Part shown: one piece after another, positions 16,206 to 24,747 of the stretch
Position numbering within the stretch: the first letter of the stretch is position 1
Layout of the letters: each line of letters opens with the position of its first letter
DNA from: DAOTXR01 sp034435375
Lineage (GTDB): Bacteria; Chloroflexota; Anaerolineae; Aggregatilineales; UBA3940
NCBI GenBank assembly: GCA_034435375.1
Contig: DAOTXR010000048.1
Span: 248,001 to 312,000 of the forward strand
DNA length: 64,000 nucleotides
Direction of reading: 5' to 3'
Program-made: the position numbers and the translations under genes
The notes under the pieces: model-generated
What the model was told of the DNA's origin: nothing
Databases searched by the model: none
What the model saw: only the letters and a program-made list of their open reading frames with translations

Positions 16206-16909
16206 TGCGTGTACTACACCCGATAGGCTCAAATGAGGTACCAGTATGCCGTGGAGCATACCACTACCTCAAGGATGGCCAGCCTACCGGCCATGTTGAA
16301 CACTGGCAGATCACTCGGCTGCCCACCGGTGGTGAAATCGTGCGGGCCGATGTGGATGGGCGTGAGGCTGAGGGTGCGCCCAGCCTGATCACTCACCTAC
16401 AACGTTATCCCGACGGTCGACCCGAGTGGTTGCGGCTGCGCTACCACTCGGCCACGGTGAACGCGGCAGCTCAGTACACTTTCGAGCCTGCCGCCATCCG
16501 CATTGCACGCCGTGCAGAGGGCGTCGAGCGGCGACTGGAGATGGTCGAAATTGCTGCCAACTATGGAGTCGACTATCACCCTGTCATTGGGCACGACTAC
16601 GTGTGGAGAAGCTATCCAGCCTCGGCAGAGGGAAATGCCCTGCTGGTGCCGATCTTCAGCCCAGACCTTTGGGCAGAGGGGATCAGTGTGTTGATCGGGC
16701 GTGCGCTGCGCTTCAGCATCCTGCCGTCGGAAGCCGAAACCTGCCAGACCCCCGCCGGTGTTTTTGAGGGGGCCCGCAAGTTCCAAGTCACGCTGAGCGA
16801 TGGGGTCAGGTCGATAGCCTGGTATGACGATTATGGAGTCCCGCTGCGCTGGACTTATCCTGACAAAGGGTACGACTTTGTGTTGAGCGCCTACATTAGA
16901 GGGAGATGA
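16205..16909 (+). CDS. conserved-looking protein of unknown function
   Basis: 234 residues, not recognised. There is no signal peptide, membrane segment or nucleotide-binding motif. The sequence looks beta-rich, with alternating hydrophobic and charged residues and repeated aromatic positions (GAYHYLKDGQ near 18, GHDYVWRSYP near 128, RSIAWYDDYGVPLRW near 202), reminiscent of beta-barrel DUF3108-type proteins that read a molecule in a barrel, but this is only an impression. The start is a GTG that overlaps the stop of the AlaX-like gene, and its own stop is one base before the next ATG. It is therefore tightly coupled inside the T-box operon and may have a role linked to tRNA or amino-acid stress. 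Confidence 0.75.
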   Translation: MRVLHPIGSNEVPVCRGAYHYLKDGQPTGHVEHWQITRLPTGGEIVRADVDGREAEGAPSLITHLQRYPDGRPEWLRLRYHSATVNAAAQYTFEPAAIRIARRAEGVERRLEMVEIAANYGVDYHPVIGHDYVWRSYPASAEGNALLVPIFSPDLWAEGISVLIGRALRFSILPSEAETCQTPAGVFEGARKFQVTLSDGVRSIAWYDDYGVPLRWTYPDKGYDFVLSAYIRGR

Positions 16910-16910
16910 C

Positions 16911-17705
16911 ATGGGCGAGTTTCAGCAAGAGATGACCCGCTTGAGCAAACAGATCGCGACTCTGGAGGCCCGACTGGGCGAAGTGACGGGCGAGTTGGTT
17001 GACCTGCGTGCGGTCATGGCCCCTTTTCTGGAACGCTATCAGACAGAGGTTCTCAGGTATCATACTGAGCTGGTCCAAGTTCAGCGGCATATTGCCGACC
17101 TCAAAGGCGAGCGGGGTGAGCTAAGCGCCCTCGACTCTGGTAATGCTGATACTCCGCTCAGTCGCTTGGTGAGCATCCCGGACTATGTCCCGGTGCAAGA
17201 GCAGTACGACCGCGTGTGGCGGGGGAAGCAACCACCCAGGCCAGAGGATCTGCAAGACGATCTGCCGGCTGTTTCGCCGGCGATCAAAAGGCTGTATGCC
17301 GAGATCGTTGCTCACCTGCATCCCGAACTGGCAGAGACTCTGCAGGAGCGAGAACGGCGGACCCAGTTGATACAGGAAGTCAACCGCGCTTACGTGAACC
17401 GCGACGAAGTCTCGTTGCAGGCCATGGCCGAGGCGCATCGCAGTCACTCAAACCTACCAGCTATCGTCGACGAACAGGCGGTGAAGAAGCTTAAGCGACG
17501 GCTCTTCATGATCGAGCAAGTCGTTGCCAAGGTCGAGGGGCAATTGTTCGATTTGCGCCACGGGGACGTTGCTAAAGTCAGGGCTTACACGGAGCACGCA
17601 CGCCGCACACTTGGTCGTGACTTCATCGCTGATTTGGGCAAGGAGCTTCAGGCCGAGCTGCGGCAGGCGCAACAAGAGTTGGCCGAGCTGCGCACAAGAC
17701 ACTAA
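16911..17705 (+). CDS. coiled-coil protein with a J-domain-like segment
   Basis: 264 residues. Residues 1-75 and 185-262 are strongly heptad-like coiled coil (leucine/alanine with glutamate, arginine and glutamine). The middle segment, about 125-172, reads KRLYAEIVAHLHPELAE and then ELTQLIQEVNRAY-like residues, which resembles the helix II-loop-helix III part of DnaJ-like domains, but the HPD signature is HPE. Similar short J-like proteins are common in Chloroflexota and Cyanobacteria without known function. GGGAG overlaps the previous stop, so it is translated with its neighbours. It is the third gene of the T-box operon and precedes ileS by 181 bases. Co-chaperone function is doubtful because of the altered HPD. 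Confidence 0.78.
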   Translation: MGEFQQEMTRLSKQIATLEARLGEVTGELVDLRAVMAPFLERYQTEVLRYHTELVQVQRHIADLKGERGELSALDSGNADTPLSRLVSIPDYVPVQEQYDRVWRGKQPPRPEDLQDDLPAVSPAIKRLYAEIVAHLHPELAETLQERERRTQLIQEVNRAYVNRDEVSLQAMAEAHRSHSNLPAIVDEQAVKKLKRRLFMIEQVVAKVEGQLFDLRHGDVAKVRAYTEHARRTLGRDFIADLGKELQAELRQAQQELAELRTRH

Positions 17706-17741
17706 AGGCATCCTCTGAGAGCAAGGAGGTTTACTGGAAAC

Positions 17742-17886
17742 ATGATGACATTCCGGGGACACAAGGGGGGTGATCATATGGCGCTGTGCCACACAGCGTC
17801 TCGATCCATTCAGAGTGTAAAGGTCCTGCTCAGCCTATGAATGCCGCACAGCGGCACTGACCTGACACACCTGAATGGGAGGACAC
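17742..17886 (+). promoter_or_regulatory. structured leader of ileS with short reading frame
   Basis: Two hairpins lie between the coiled-coil gene and ileS. The first is CGCTGTG/CACAGCG (17782-17798). The second is long: CCATTCAG (17806-17813) pairs with CTGAATGG (17871-17878), AGGTC (17821-17825) with GACCT (17859-17863), and TGCCGC (17842-17847) with GCGGCA (17851-17856). Its outer arm overlaps the start of the ileS ribosome-binding site GGGAGG (17877-17882). A short frame begins at ATG 17778 with GGGGGG seven bases upstream and ends at 17840 inside the second hairpin (20 residues). This suggests translation- or structure-dependent control, which is inference. Confidence 0.5.
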
Positions 17887-20800
17887 ATGTTCAAGCCAGT
17901 ATCACCCAAAGTTGACGTTCAGCATGTCGAGAAAGAGCAATTGGCCTTCTGGCACGAGCGTAACATCTTTCACCGCACCATGAGCGAACGCCAAAGCGGC
18001 CCGCGCTTTGTGTTTTACGAAGGCCCACCGACTGCCAATGGCCGCCCTGGCACACACCATGTGCTGGCGCGGGCCTTTAAAGACATCTTTCCCCGCTATA
18101 AAACGATGCGCGGCTATTATGTGCTGCGCAAGGGCGGCTGGGACACGCACGGTCTGCCAGTTGAGATCGAGGTCGAGAAGCAGCTTGGGCTGGAGCACAA
18201 GTGGCAGATCGAGCAGTATGGCATTGCCGCTTTCAACGAAAAGTGCAAGGAGAGCGTCTTCCGCTACATCAAAGAGTGGGAGGAGCTAACCGAGCGTATC
18301 GCCTTCTGGGTTGATCTGGACGAGGCCTACGTCACTTTCACTAATGACTATATCCAAAGCGTGTGGTGGATCCTGCGCAGATTCTGGGATCAGGGATTGC
18401 TGTATCAGGGCTATAAGGTTGTGCCCTACTGCCCGCGCTGTGGCACGCCTCTTTCCAGCCATGAGGTCAACCAGGGTTATCAAGATAACACACCCGATCC
18501 ATCGATCTTTGTGCGCTTCAGGGTCACCGAGCCAGCAACCAGCGTACCGACCTACTTCCTCGTCTGGACGACAACACCCTGGACGTTGCCGGGCAATGTC
18601 GCCCTGGCTGTGAGTGAGGATGTCGATTACGTCAAGGTCGAGGGGAGGAACAAGGCCGGCCAGATCGAGCACCTGATTCTGGCAGAGAGCTTGCTTGGGT
18701 ATGCGTTGGATGCCCGGTTGAGCGATTACACTGTCGTCGAATCCATGAAAGGCAGGAGCCTGTTGGGCTGGCACTACGAGCCGCTGTACACCTTTTTGCC
18801 GGTTGAGCAGGACTACTGCTATGTCATCGCCGGCGACTTCGTAAGCACAGAGGAGGGTACGGGCATTGTGCACATGGCCCCGGCCTTCGGCGCCGATGAC
18901 ATGGAAGCAGGGCGCAAATTCAACCTCCCAGTGCTGGAGACCGTCGGGCCTGATGGCGCTTTTATTGACGAGGTTAAGCCCTGGGCGGGCGTGTGGGTCA
19001 AGGATGCCGACCCCCAGATCATCCAGGAGCTTGAGGGGCGCGGGCTGATGTTCCGCACTGGGACGTACTATCATACCTACCCGTTCTGCTGGCGATGCTC
19101 AACGCCGTTGCTGTATTATGCCCGTCCCACATGGTACATCCGTACCACCGAACGTCGTGATGACCTCGTGAACCTCAATCGGACGATTAACTGGGTGCCA
19201 GAACACATCCGTGATGGACGTTTCGGCAACTGGCTGGAGACCAATGTCGATTGGGCCTTGGGGCGCGAGCGGTACTGGGGCACGCCGTTGCCTGTGTGGG
19301 TGTGCGATCAGTGTGGACACAGCCACTGCGTCGGCAGCGTGGATGAGCTGAGCGATCTGACCGGCCAGGATCAGTCCATGCTTGACCTGCATCGACCCTA
19401 TGTAGACGAGGTAACGTGGACTTGCAGCAAATGTAGCCAGGGCACCATGCGCCGTGTGCCGGAGCTGATCGATGTATGGTTCGACTCCGGCGCGATGCCA
19501 GTAGCCCAGTGGGGCTATCCCTACCGCAACCAGGAGAGTTTCGAGGATCAGTTCCCGGCAGATTACATCTGCGAGGCCATCGACCAGACACGGGGGTGGT
19601 TCTATTCGCTGCATGCCATCAGCACACTGTTGTTCAAAAGTGTGTGCTTCAAAAACGTCATCTGCTTGGGTCATATTCTGGATGCTGAAGGGCGCAAGAT
19701 GTCCAAGAGCCGCCCAGAGACATTCGTCGAGCCGTGGGATGTTATCGATCTCTATGGAGCCGACATATTCCGCTGGTATATGTACACTGCAGGGCCGCCT
19801 GGCGAGCCGAAACGTTTCTCGGCGGAATTGGTGGGGCAGATGTATCGCTCGTTCTGGCTGACGCTGTGGAACACCTACAGTTTCTTCGTCACCTATGCCA
19901 ACCTGGACGGGTTTGATCCTGGTCGTACCCAGGTGCCAGTCGAGAAACGCAGTGCGCTGGATCGCTGGGTGCTCTCGGAGTTGCACGCTCTGGTACGCGA
20001 TGTGACGAGCGCCTTCGAAACTTATGATGTGCCAGGGCTTACACGGCCCATCGAAGTGTTCGTCGACAATCTAAGCAACTGGTACCTGCGGCGCTCCCGG
20101 AGGCGTTTTTGGAAGAGCGAGAACGACGACGATAAGTTAAGCGCCTACCTGACGCTCTATGAGTGCCTGGTGACGATCAGCAAGTTGCTGGCTCCCACGA
20201 TGCCCTTCCTGGCTGAGGAAATATATCGCAACTTGGTTGGCTCGTTGGGGGGGCAGGAACCAGAGAGTGTGCATCTGGCCATGTGGCCAGTGTACGACGA
20301 GTCCCTGATCGACCAACGGTTGATCGATGAAATGCGGTTCGTAATGCGTCTGGCGAGCTTGGGCCATGCAGCCCGCAACAGCGTCCAGATCAAAGTGCGG
20401 CAGCCGCTGGCCGAGGCTGCATTCTCTGTCCCCGGCGCACAGGCCGAGATCGTGCGCAGCTACGCGGGAATCCTGGCCGATGAGCTTAACGTGAAAGCCG
20501 TGAGCGTGCTTGACAAACCAGGGGACGTGGTGGCCTACAGCCTAAATCCACTGCCGCAGATGCTGGGGCCGCGTTTTGGCAAGGACTTTCCAGCCATCCG
20601 CAGGCGGTTGAGCGAGGGTGACGTTGCCATCATGGCTGCGTCGCTGCTGGCGGGGCAGAGCATCACTGTGCAGTATGACGGTCAAGAGGCCTCACTGTCA
20701 CCTCAGGAGGTCGAAGTGCGAGTCAGTCCGGCGGAAGGTTACGCTATTGCCCAGGAAGGGCCATACTTGGCGGCGCTGTATGTCGTTCTGAGCGACGATC

Positions 20801-21063
20801 TTGTGGCTGAAGGGCTGGCGCGCGAGTTCATCCGGCGCGTGCAAACGTTGCGGCGTGCTGCCGATTACGAGGTCGACGACCGCATCGTCATTGCCTATCG
20901 AGCTACTGATCGGCTGGCCCAGGCGGTGCTTCAGTTTGCGGATATAATCCAGAATGAGACACTGGCCACCGCGCTGGTGCTCAGCGAGTCGCCCCAGGGG
21001 GATCAGGTGGGCGAATATACCTTTGACGATGAGACGCTCTGGATTGGCGTGAAGCGCCAGTAA
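17887..21063 (+). CDS. ileS: isoleucyl-tRNA synthetase
   Basis: 1058 residues. It charges tRNA(Ile) with isoleucine in the cytoplasm. The HIGH motif appears as GTHH (55-58, within PPTANGRPGTHHVLAR), the KMSKS motif as KMSKS (604-608), the CP1 editing region has TTTPWTLPGN near 225, and cysteine pairs that look like zinc sites occur near residues 183-186 and 401-404 (CWRC). The C-terminus has the anticodon-binding alpha-helical domain and an extension typical of the eukaryote-like IleS2 class, which is often mupirocin-insensitive. ATG 17887 is chosen because GGGAGG is five bases upstream. It is the last gene of the T-box operon and a terminator follows. Confidence 0.97.
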   Translation: MFKPVSPKVDVQHVEKEQLAFWHERNIFHRTMSERQSGPRFVFYEGPPTANGRPGTHHVLARAFKDIFPRYKTMRGYYVLRKGGWDTHGLPVEIEVEKQLGLEHKWQIEQYGIAAFNEKCKESVFRYIKEWEELTERIAFWVDLDEAYVTFTNDYIQSVWWILRRFWDQGLLYQGYKVVPYCPRCGTPLSSHEVNQGYQDNTPDPSIFVRFRVTEPATSVPTYFLVWTTTPWTLPGNVALAVSEDVDYVKVEGRNKAGQIEHLILAESLLGYALDARLSDYTVVESMKGRSLLGWHYEPLYTFLPVEQDYCYVIAGDFVSTEEGTGIVHMAPAFGADDMEAGRKFNLPVLETVGPDGAFIDEVKPWAGVWVKDADPQIIQELEGRGLMFRTGTYYHTYPFCWRCSTPLLYYARPTWYIRTTERRDDLVNLNRTINWVPEHIRDGRFGNWLETNVDWALGRERYWGTPLPVWVCDQCGHSHCVGSVDELSDLTGQDQSMLDLHRPYVDEVTWTCSKCSQGTMRRVPELIDVWFDSGAMPVAQWGYPYRNQESFEDQFPADYICEAIDQTRGWFYSLHAISTLLFKSVCFKNVICLGHILDAEGRKMSKSRPETFVEPWDVIDLYGADIFRWYMYTAGPPGEPKRFSAELVGQMYRSFWLTLWNTYSFFVTYANLDGFDPGRTQVPVEKRSALDRWVLSELHALVRDVTSAFETYDVPGLTRPIEVFVDNLSNWYLRRSRRRFWKSENDDDKLSAYLTLYECLVTISKLLAPTMPFLAEEIYRNLVGSLGGQEPESVHLAMWPVYDESLIDQRLIDEMRFVMRLASLGHAARNSVQIKVRQPLAEAAFSVPGAQAEIVRSYAGILADELNVKAVSVLDKPGDVVAYSLNPLPQMLGPRFGKDFPAIRRRLSEGDVAIMAASLLAGQSITVQYDGQEASLSPQEVEVRVSPAEGYAIAQEGPYLAALYVVLSDDLVAEGLAREFIRRVQTLRRAADYEVDDRIVIAYRATDRLAQAVLQFADIIQNETLATALVLSESPQGDQVGEYTFDDETLWIGVKRQ

Positions 21064-21083
21064 AACGCTGGTGGAGTTGTGCT

Positions 21084-21117
21084 GGGGCACACATGCACTG
21101 TGTGCCCCGCATATTTT
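21084..21117 (+). terminator. rho-independent terminator after ileS
   Basis: GGGGCACACA (21084-21093) pairs perfectly with TGTGTGCCCC (21099-21108) around a five-base loop and is followed by GCATATTTTC. It is 21 bases after the ileS stop. Confidence 0.85.
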
Positions 21118-21160
21118 CTGGCCTGCGGACCTGGGCCACAGCTAAAGCCCTGTGCTTCAT

Positions 21161-21189
21161 TTGGCGAGTGATGCATCGCCCGGTAGAAT
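21161..21189 (+). promoter_or_regulatory. promoter of the DksA/TraR-like gene
   Basis: TTGGCG (21161-21166) and TAGAAT (21184-21189) are 17 bases apart. The predicted start of transcription is near 21196, which favours translation from ATG 21220 over the GTG at 21202. Confidence 0.65.
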
Positions 21190-21219
21190 CGGGAGACACT
21201 CGTGAAGGGCAGGGGAAGT

Positions 21220-21561
21220 ATGGTCGTGTCTTACGAAGATCTCAAGCTCAAACTGGAACAGGAACTGGAACGGTTGCGCGCCGAGCTGGCCGAGACCGAT
21301 GCTCAGGCTGAGGGAGGTCTCGGCTATGGTACCCACCAGGCTGATGATGGCACCTTCGCCTTTGAACAGGCTGCTGACTTGGCGGTCCGCCGCAATGCCG
21401 AGCGTTTGCTTTACAAGATTGAGCGCGCGCTGACCCGGATGCGGGAAGGTACGTATGGCCTGTGCCGGGGCTGTGGCAAGCAGATTGATTACGCCCGGCT
21501 GCGGGCGATTCCCTATGCACGTTATTGCATGGACTGCGCTCAACGCTACGAAGAGACCTAG
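21220..21561 (+). CDS. DksA/TraR-type zinc-finger protein
   Basis: About 113 residues. An N-terminal coiled-coil hairpin (heptads of leucine and glutamate) is followed by a C4 zinc finger, CRGCG at about 83-87 and CMDC at about 104-107, with the conserved RLRAIPYARYCMDC ending of the TraR/DksA family. These proteins bind RNA polymerase through the secondary channel and change promoter responses, often with ppGpp. The acidic tip residues of true DksA (DxxDxA) are not clear, so function at ribosomal promoters is uncertain. It has its own promoter and sits directly upstream of an RluD-type gene, with 28 bases between. Confidence 0.85.
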   Translation: MVVSYEDLKLKLEQELERLRAELAETDAQAEGGLGYGTHQADDGTFAFEQAADLAVRRNAERLLYKIERALTRMREGTYGLCRGCGKQIDYARLRAIPYARYCMDCAQRYEET

Positions 21562-21589
21562 CGCAACAGAATATCTACAGGTTGGCGCT

Positions 21590-22528
21590 ATGGATGAAGC
21601 ACTCGGAGGGCAGATCGTGCAGATTGTTGCGGCTGGAACAGGACAGCGTCTGGATCAGTATGTGACAGCCGCCCTCAGCCAATTAAGCCGCACGGAAGTC
21701 CAGCGCCTCATCAAGGCTGGCTTTGTCCTCGTCAATGGCAAACCTGGCAAACCATCCTTTCGCCTTGTCGAAGGCGATATTGTCACTGCAACCCTGCCTG
21801 TGCCTGAGACACGAGCCATTGTCCCAGAAACTGTCCCGCTTGACATTCTTTACGAAGACGACGACCTGGTTGCCATCAACAAGCCAGCAGGAATGGTGGT
21901 GCATCCATCTGTTGGGAACTGGTCGGGGACACTCGTCAATGCGGCGCTGGCCCGCTGGCCTGAGATGCGTCGTGTTACCGGGGAGGAACGCGCCGGTGTG
22001 GTGCACCGACTTGACAAGGACACGTCAGGTGTCCTGGTGCTGGCCAAAACCTCTACTGCTCTGAGGTCGCTCCAGGCACAGTTCCAGGCCAGGACCGTGT
22101 ACAAGCGCTACATCGCGCTGGTAGAGGGTGTGCCTGACAGTCGCAGCGGGATTATCGATGCACCCATCGGGCGTGATCCCAGACAGCGCAAGCAGATGGC
22201 CGTAGTCAGGAGTGGGCGGGAGGCTGTCACCCGCTATGACGTGGTTGAAGACTTCGGCAGCTATGCGTTGTTGTCGATCGAGCCAATGACCGGACGTACC
22301 CACCAGATCAGAGTACATCTGGCGTGGCTCGGCCATCCAGTGGTCGGGGATCGCGTCTACGGTACGCGCAGGCAGCGAACGCGGCTAAAGCGACTCCTGT
22401 TGCACGCCACCGAGCTTCATGTCGATTCGCCCTCAGCTGGAATGCGCCTCCGGTTCGAGGCTCCTATGCCTGACAGCCTACAGGACATCCTGACCAAGTT
22501 GCGGCGTAATCCTGGAGGATGGGGCTGA
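21590..22528 (+). CDS. RluA/RluD-family pseudouridine synthase
   Basis: 312 residues. An N-terminal S4 RNA-binding domain (RLDQYVTAALSQLSRTEVQRLI, split over residues 20-42) is followed by the pseudouridine synthase catalytic domain with the motif HRLDKDTSGVLVLAK (catalytic aspartate near residue 141) and the GRTHQIRVHLAWLGHPVVGD block. The layout matches RluD, which isomerises uridines in 23S rRNA helix 69, although substrate cannot be proven from sequence. ATG 21590 is preferred over longer in-frame starts that would run into the zinc-finger gene. It follows the DksA/TraR-like gene closely, so both probably share its promoter. Confidence 0.93.
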   Translation: MDEALGGQIVQIVAAGTGQRLDQYVTAALSQLSRTEVQRLIKAGFVLVNGKPGKPSFRLVEGDIVTATLPVPETRAIVPETVPLDILYEDDDLVAINKPAGMVVHPSVGNWSGTLVNAALARWPEMRRVTGEERAGVVHRLDKDTSGVLVLAKTSTALRSLQAQFQARTVYKRYIALVEGVPDSRSGIIDAPIGRDPRQRKQMAVVRSGREAVTRYDVVEDFGSYALLSIEPMTGRTHQIRVHLAWLGHPVVGDRVYGTRRQRTRLKRLLLHATELHVDSPSAGMRLRFEAPMPDSLQDILTKLRRNPGGWG

Positions 22529-22759
22529 AGCAGCACAAAACCAGCTTGTGAGCAGATTGCAATGGACACTAGGGCAAAGTGTATAACAGGTGTTACAATA
22601 AATACCAGCACAGCTTATCTGGAAGTGTCTAGACGGAAATAGACGATATTACGCAGCACTGGCCGACAATCAGCCCAACCTGGCTGAGGCTAGACACTCC
22701 CGCTTGTCCTCGCATGGACCGAAACGTGCTTGTCTCTCTGACTGTGGGGATGGGGTGCA

Positions 22760-23242
22760 ATGGGGCAAGAAACAGACAGCACAATGCGGTTGTGGATGGT
22801 ACTCGAGGATGAGGAGTCGCTGAGAGAGATCATCACCTCGGTAATGAGGACGCTGTGGGACATCACACCACTAGCTTTTGCGACCGGCGATCAGGCCATG
22901 GCATGGCTTGATGAGGTAGCCGCGGGTAAGGTCAATGGGCCGCTGCCAGAGCTTGCTCTGCTCGATGTCCGCATTGCACGAGGCCCCCAGGGGCATGAAG
23001 TGGCTCAGCGCATACGGTCCCTGCCTTCCACATCCGACATGACTATCGTGATGATCACGGGTTACACCTTCGACGAGCAGATGCGAGCCGAGATAGAACG
23101 GATGGCTCAGCCCGACGCATTCCTCAAGAAGCCCTATCCTGAGCTTGATGAGTTCAAAGAACTTCTGGAGTCGATCATCCGCAAGCGGCGAGACGAGCAG
23201 CGCAAACGGATGAGTGCTGACAAACCCTCTGTGGTCACGTGA
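22760..23242 (+). CDS. orphan single-domain response regulator
   Basis: 160 residues, receiver only, with a basic tail (RKRRDEQRKR). Acidic residues LEDEES (15-20), phospho-aspartate in LALLDVRIARGPQGHEVAQRI and lysine-proline in AFLKKPYPE are present. It belongs with the proteins at 24267 and 28624 to a local subfamily marked by PQGHEVAQR-like residues after the phospho-site and by a tryptophan in the first half. No kinase is adjacent. The gene lies between the pseudouridine synthase and a convergent PEP synthase regulator. GGGGTG precedes the ATG. Confidence 0.88.
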   Translation: MGQETDSTMRLWMVLEDEESLREIITSVMRTLWDITPLAFATGDQAMAWLDEVAAGKVNGPLPELALLDVRIARGPQGHEVAQRIRSLPSTSDMTIVMITGYTFDEQMRAEIERMAQPDAFLKKPYPELDEFKELLESIIRKRRDEQRKRMSADKPSVVT

Positions 23243-23269
23243 GGCCACACTCCTTAACACTCAGCCTGA

Positions 23270-24097
23270 TCATGCTTGATGATCATCCCGCCGTTTGACC
23301 AAGGCCAATATCTCGGTTGCCGCCTCTTCAATGGACTTGGCACTCATGTCGATCACCGGCCAGCCGCCCTGTGCGATCATCGCGTGTGCGTATCTGATCT
23401 CCTCGCGGATGCTGTCTGGATCGCCATAACTACCGCTTACTCCCATTGACTGCTGTCGTACACCACGCAGCAGAACCAGCCGCTCTGGCCGCACCATGAG
23501 AGCTACCACGCGCCCTGCTGGCAGCTTGAACAGGATTTCTGGTGGATCGATACCAGGGATGAGCGGCACGTTGCCCACTAACCAACCCCGGTAAGCGAAA
23601 TAGATGCTCAATGGCGTCTTCGAGGTGCGTGATACACCGACCAGCACCAGATCAGCCTCATCCAGATCGTCGGGGTTACGCCCGTCGTCGTGTTCTACGG
23701 CAAATTCTAGGGCCGTAATACGCTGGAAGTAAGCTTCATCGATTTGGCGCATGACGCCTGGCTGCATGGCAGGTTCACGTTTCAACCAGTCGGCGAAGTG
23801 CATGAGTGCCGGGCCGATCACGTCAATGCACTCCACTCCATAGCGGCGGCTCTCTTCAAGCAACGCCTGGCGTAGTTCTGGAATCACCAGCGAGTGGACG
23901 ATCAAGCTATTGGCGGCAGCAGCATTCTCCACCACTTCGGCGATCTGTTCAGCCGTGCGGATTCCTTGCCGCCACTTGATCTCAACCAGGCTGTCCTTGA
24001 ACTGAGTAAGCGTGGCACGCACGACTCGGTAAGCCGTCTCTCCGGTGGCATCTGACACGATAAAGACGGTGTGTGCTGATAGGTCATGACGGACCAT
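23270..24097 (-). CDS. PEP synthase / pyruvate phosphate dikinase regulatory protein
   Basis: About 275 residues of the DUF299 family, bifunctional kinase/pyrophosphorylase proteins that switch PEP synthase or PPDK off by ADP-dependent phosphorylation of a threonine and on by Pi-dependent dephosphorylation. Diagnostic blocks are IVSDATGETAYRVVRA near residue 15, the P-loop-like VGVSRTSKTPLSIYFA near 155, and VPLIPGIDPPEILF near 180. The ATG at 24097 is preferred because the family N-terminus begins shortly before HTVFIVSD; an in-frame start at 24133 adds a poor leader. The target enzyme is not in the window. It would link nucleotide and phosphate status to gluconeogenic flux. Confidence 0.92.
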   Translation of the reverse strand: MVRHDLSAHTVFIVSDATGETAYRVVRATLTQFKDSLVEIKWRQGIRTAEQIAEVVENAAAANSLIVHSLVIPELRQALLEESRRYGVECIDVIGPALMHFADWLKREPAMQPGVMRQIDEAYFQRITALEFAVEHDDGRNPDDLDEADLVLVGVSRTSKTPLSIYFAYRGWLVGNVPLIPGIDPPEILFKLPAGRVVALMVRPERLVLLRGVRQQSMGVSGSYGDPDSIREEIRYAHAMIAQGGWPVIDMSAKSIEEAATEILALVKRRDDHQA

Positions 24098-24266
24098 AAT
24101 CACCACCCTGATCAAACGCCAGGCGAGAAGCAAGATGCCCAGACTGCATCATAGGGCACTTCAAGTTGACTAGGTGCGAAAAGTAGGGCACATTTAGAGA
24201 CAGGGCATAGGGACTGGAGGGATGAGATGGGCAACATTCGACTCAGAGTTCTGTACAAGGCGAAGC

Positions 24267-24737
24267 ATGGCCACATCGACAAGATGGATCATCATCGAAG
24301 ACGATCCCGACGTACTGGAAATTGTCAGTGCAATGTGCCAAATCTGGGATGTTGATCCGATCAAGTTAACCAGCGGCGACGCGGCAGCGTTCTGGATCGA
24401 GCACTTCCGCGCCGGACGCTATATTGGTCCACTGCCACAGCTCACCATCTCAGACATCCGCCTGCCTGGCCTCCAGGGTCACGAAGTCGCTCAGCGGTTG
24501 CGCCAGATTCCAGAGCTTAAAGCGATGGCTATCATCCTCATGACGGCCTATCGCCTATCGCAGCAAGAAAAAGACGAGATCATGCGGACCTCGCAGGCCG
24601 ACATGCTGCTGTATAAACCCCTGCCGCGCCTGATGGAATTCAATCGCCTGGTCAGGGAGGCTATTGCGTCCCGTCAGGCGAAAGCCAAAGGTGATTCAAC
24701 GACTTCACAGCCGCCCCCCAAAAGCGGGCCGAGTTAA
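24267..24737 (+). CDS. orphan single-domain response regulator
   Basis: About 156 residues, receiver only. Acidic residues IEDDPD, phospho-aspartate in LTISDIRLPGLQGHEVAQRL, threonine in LMTAYR and lysine-proline in LLYKPLPR are intact. Same subfamily as the products at 22760 and 28624. Start is uncertain: ATG 24267 gives the family-like N-terminus MATSTRWIIIEDD, whereas ATG 24222 would add 15 residues and has a ribosome-binding site that is too close. It converges on the tandem-95 gene with ten bases between the stops. Confidence 0.85.
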   Translation: MATSTRWIIIEDDPDVLEIVSAMCQIWDVDPIKLTSGDAAAFWIEHFRAGRYIGPLPQLTISDIRLPGLQGHEVAQRLRQIPELKAMAIILMTAYRLSQQEKDEIMRTSQADMLLYKPLPRLMEFNRLVREAIASRQAKAKGDSTTSQPPPKSGPS

Positions 24738-24747
24738 GCCTGGGCGA

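Noticed and set aside
17706..17886. Second T-box directly upstream of ileS
   Set aside because: No T-box consensus (AGGGTGGNACC) and no terminator with U run; the structure is different and is reported separately.
18286..19986. Long minus-strand frames inside ileS
   Set aside because: They lie opposite an unquestionable isoleucyl-tRNA synthetase and show no domain.
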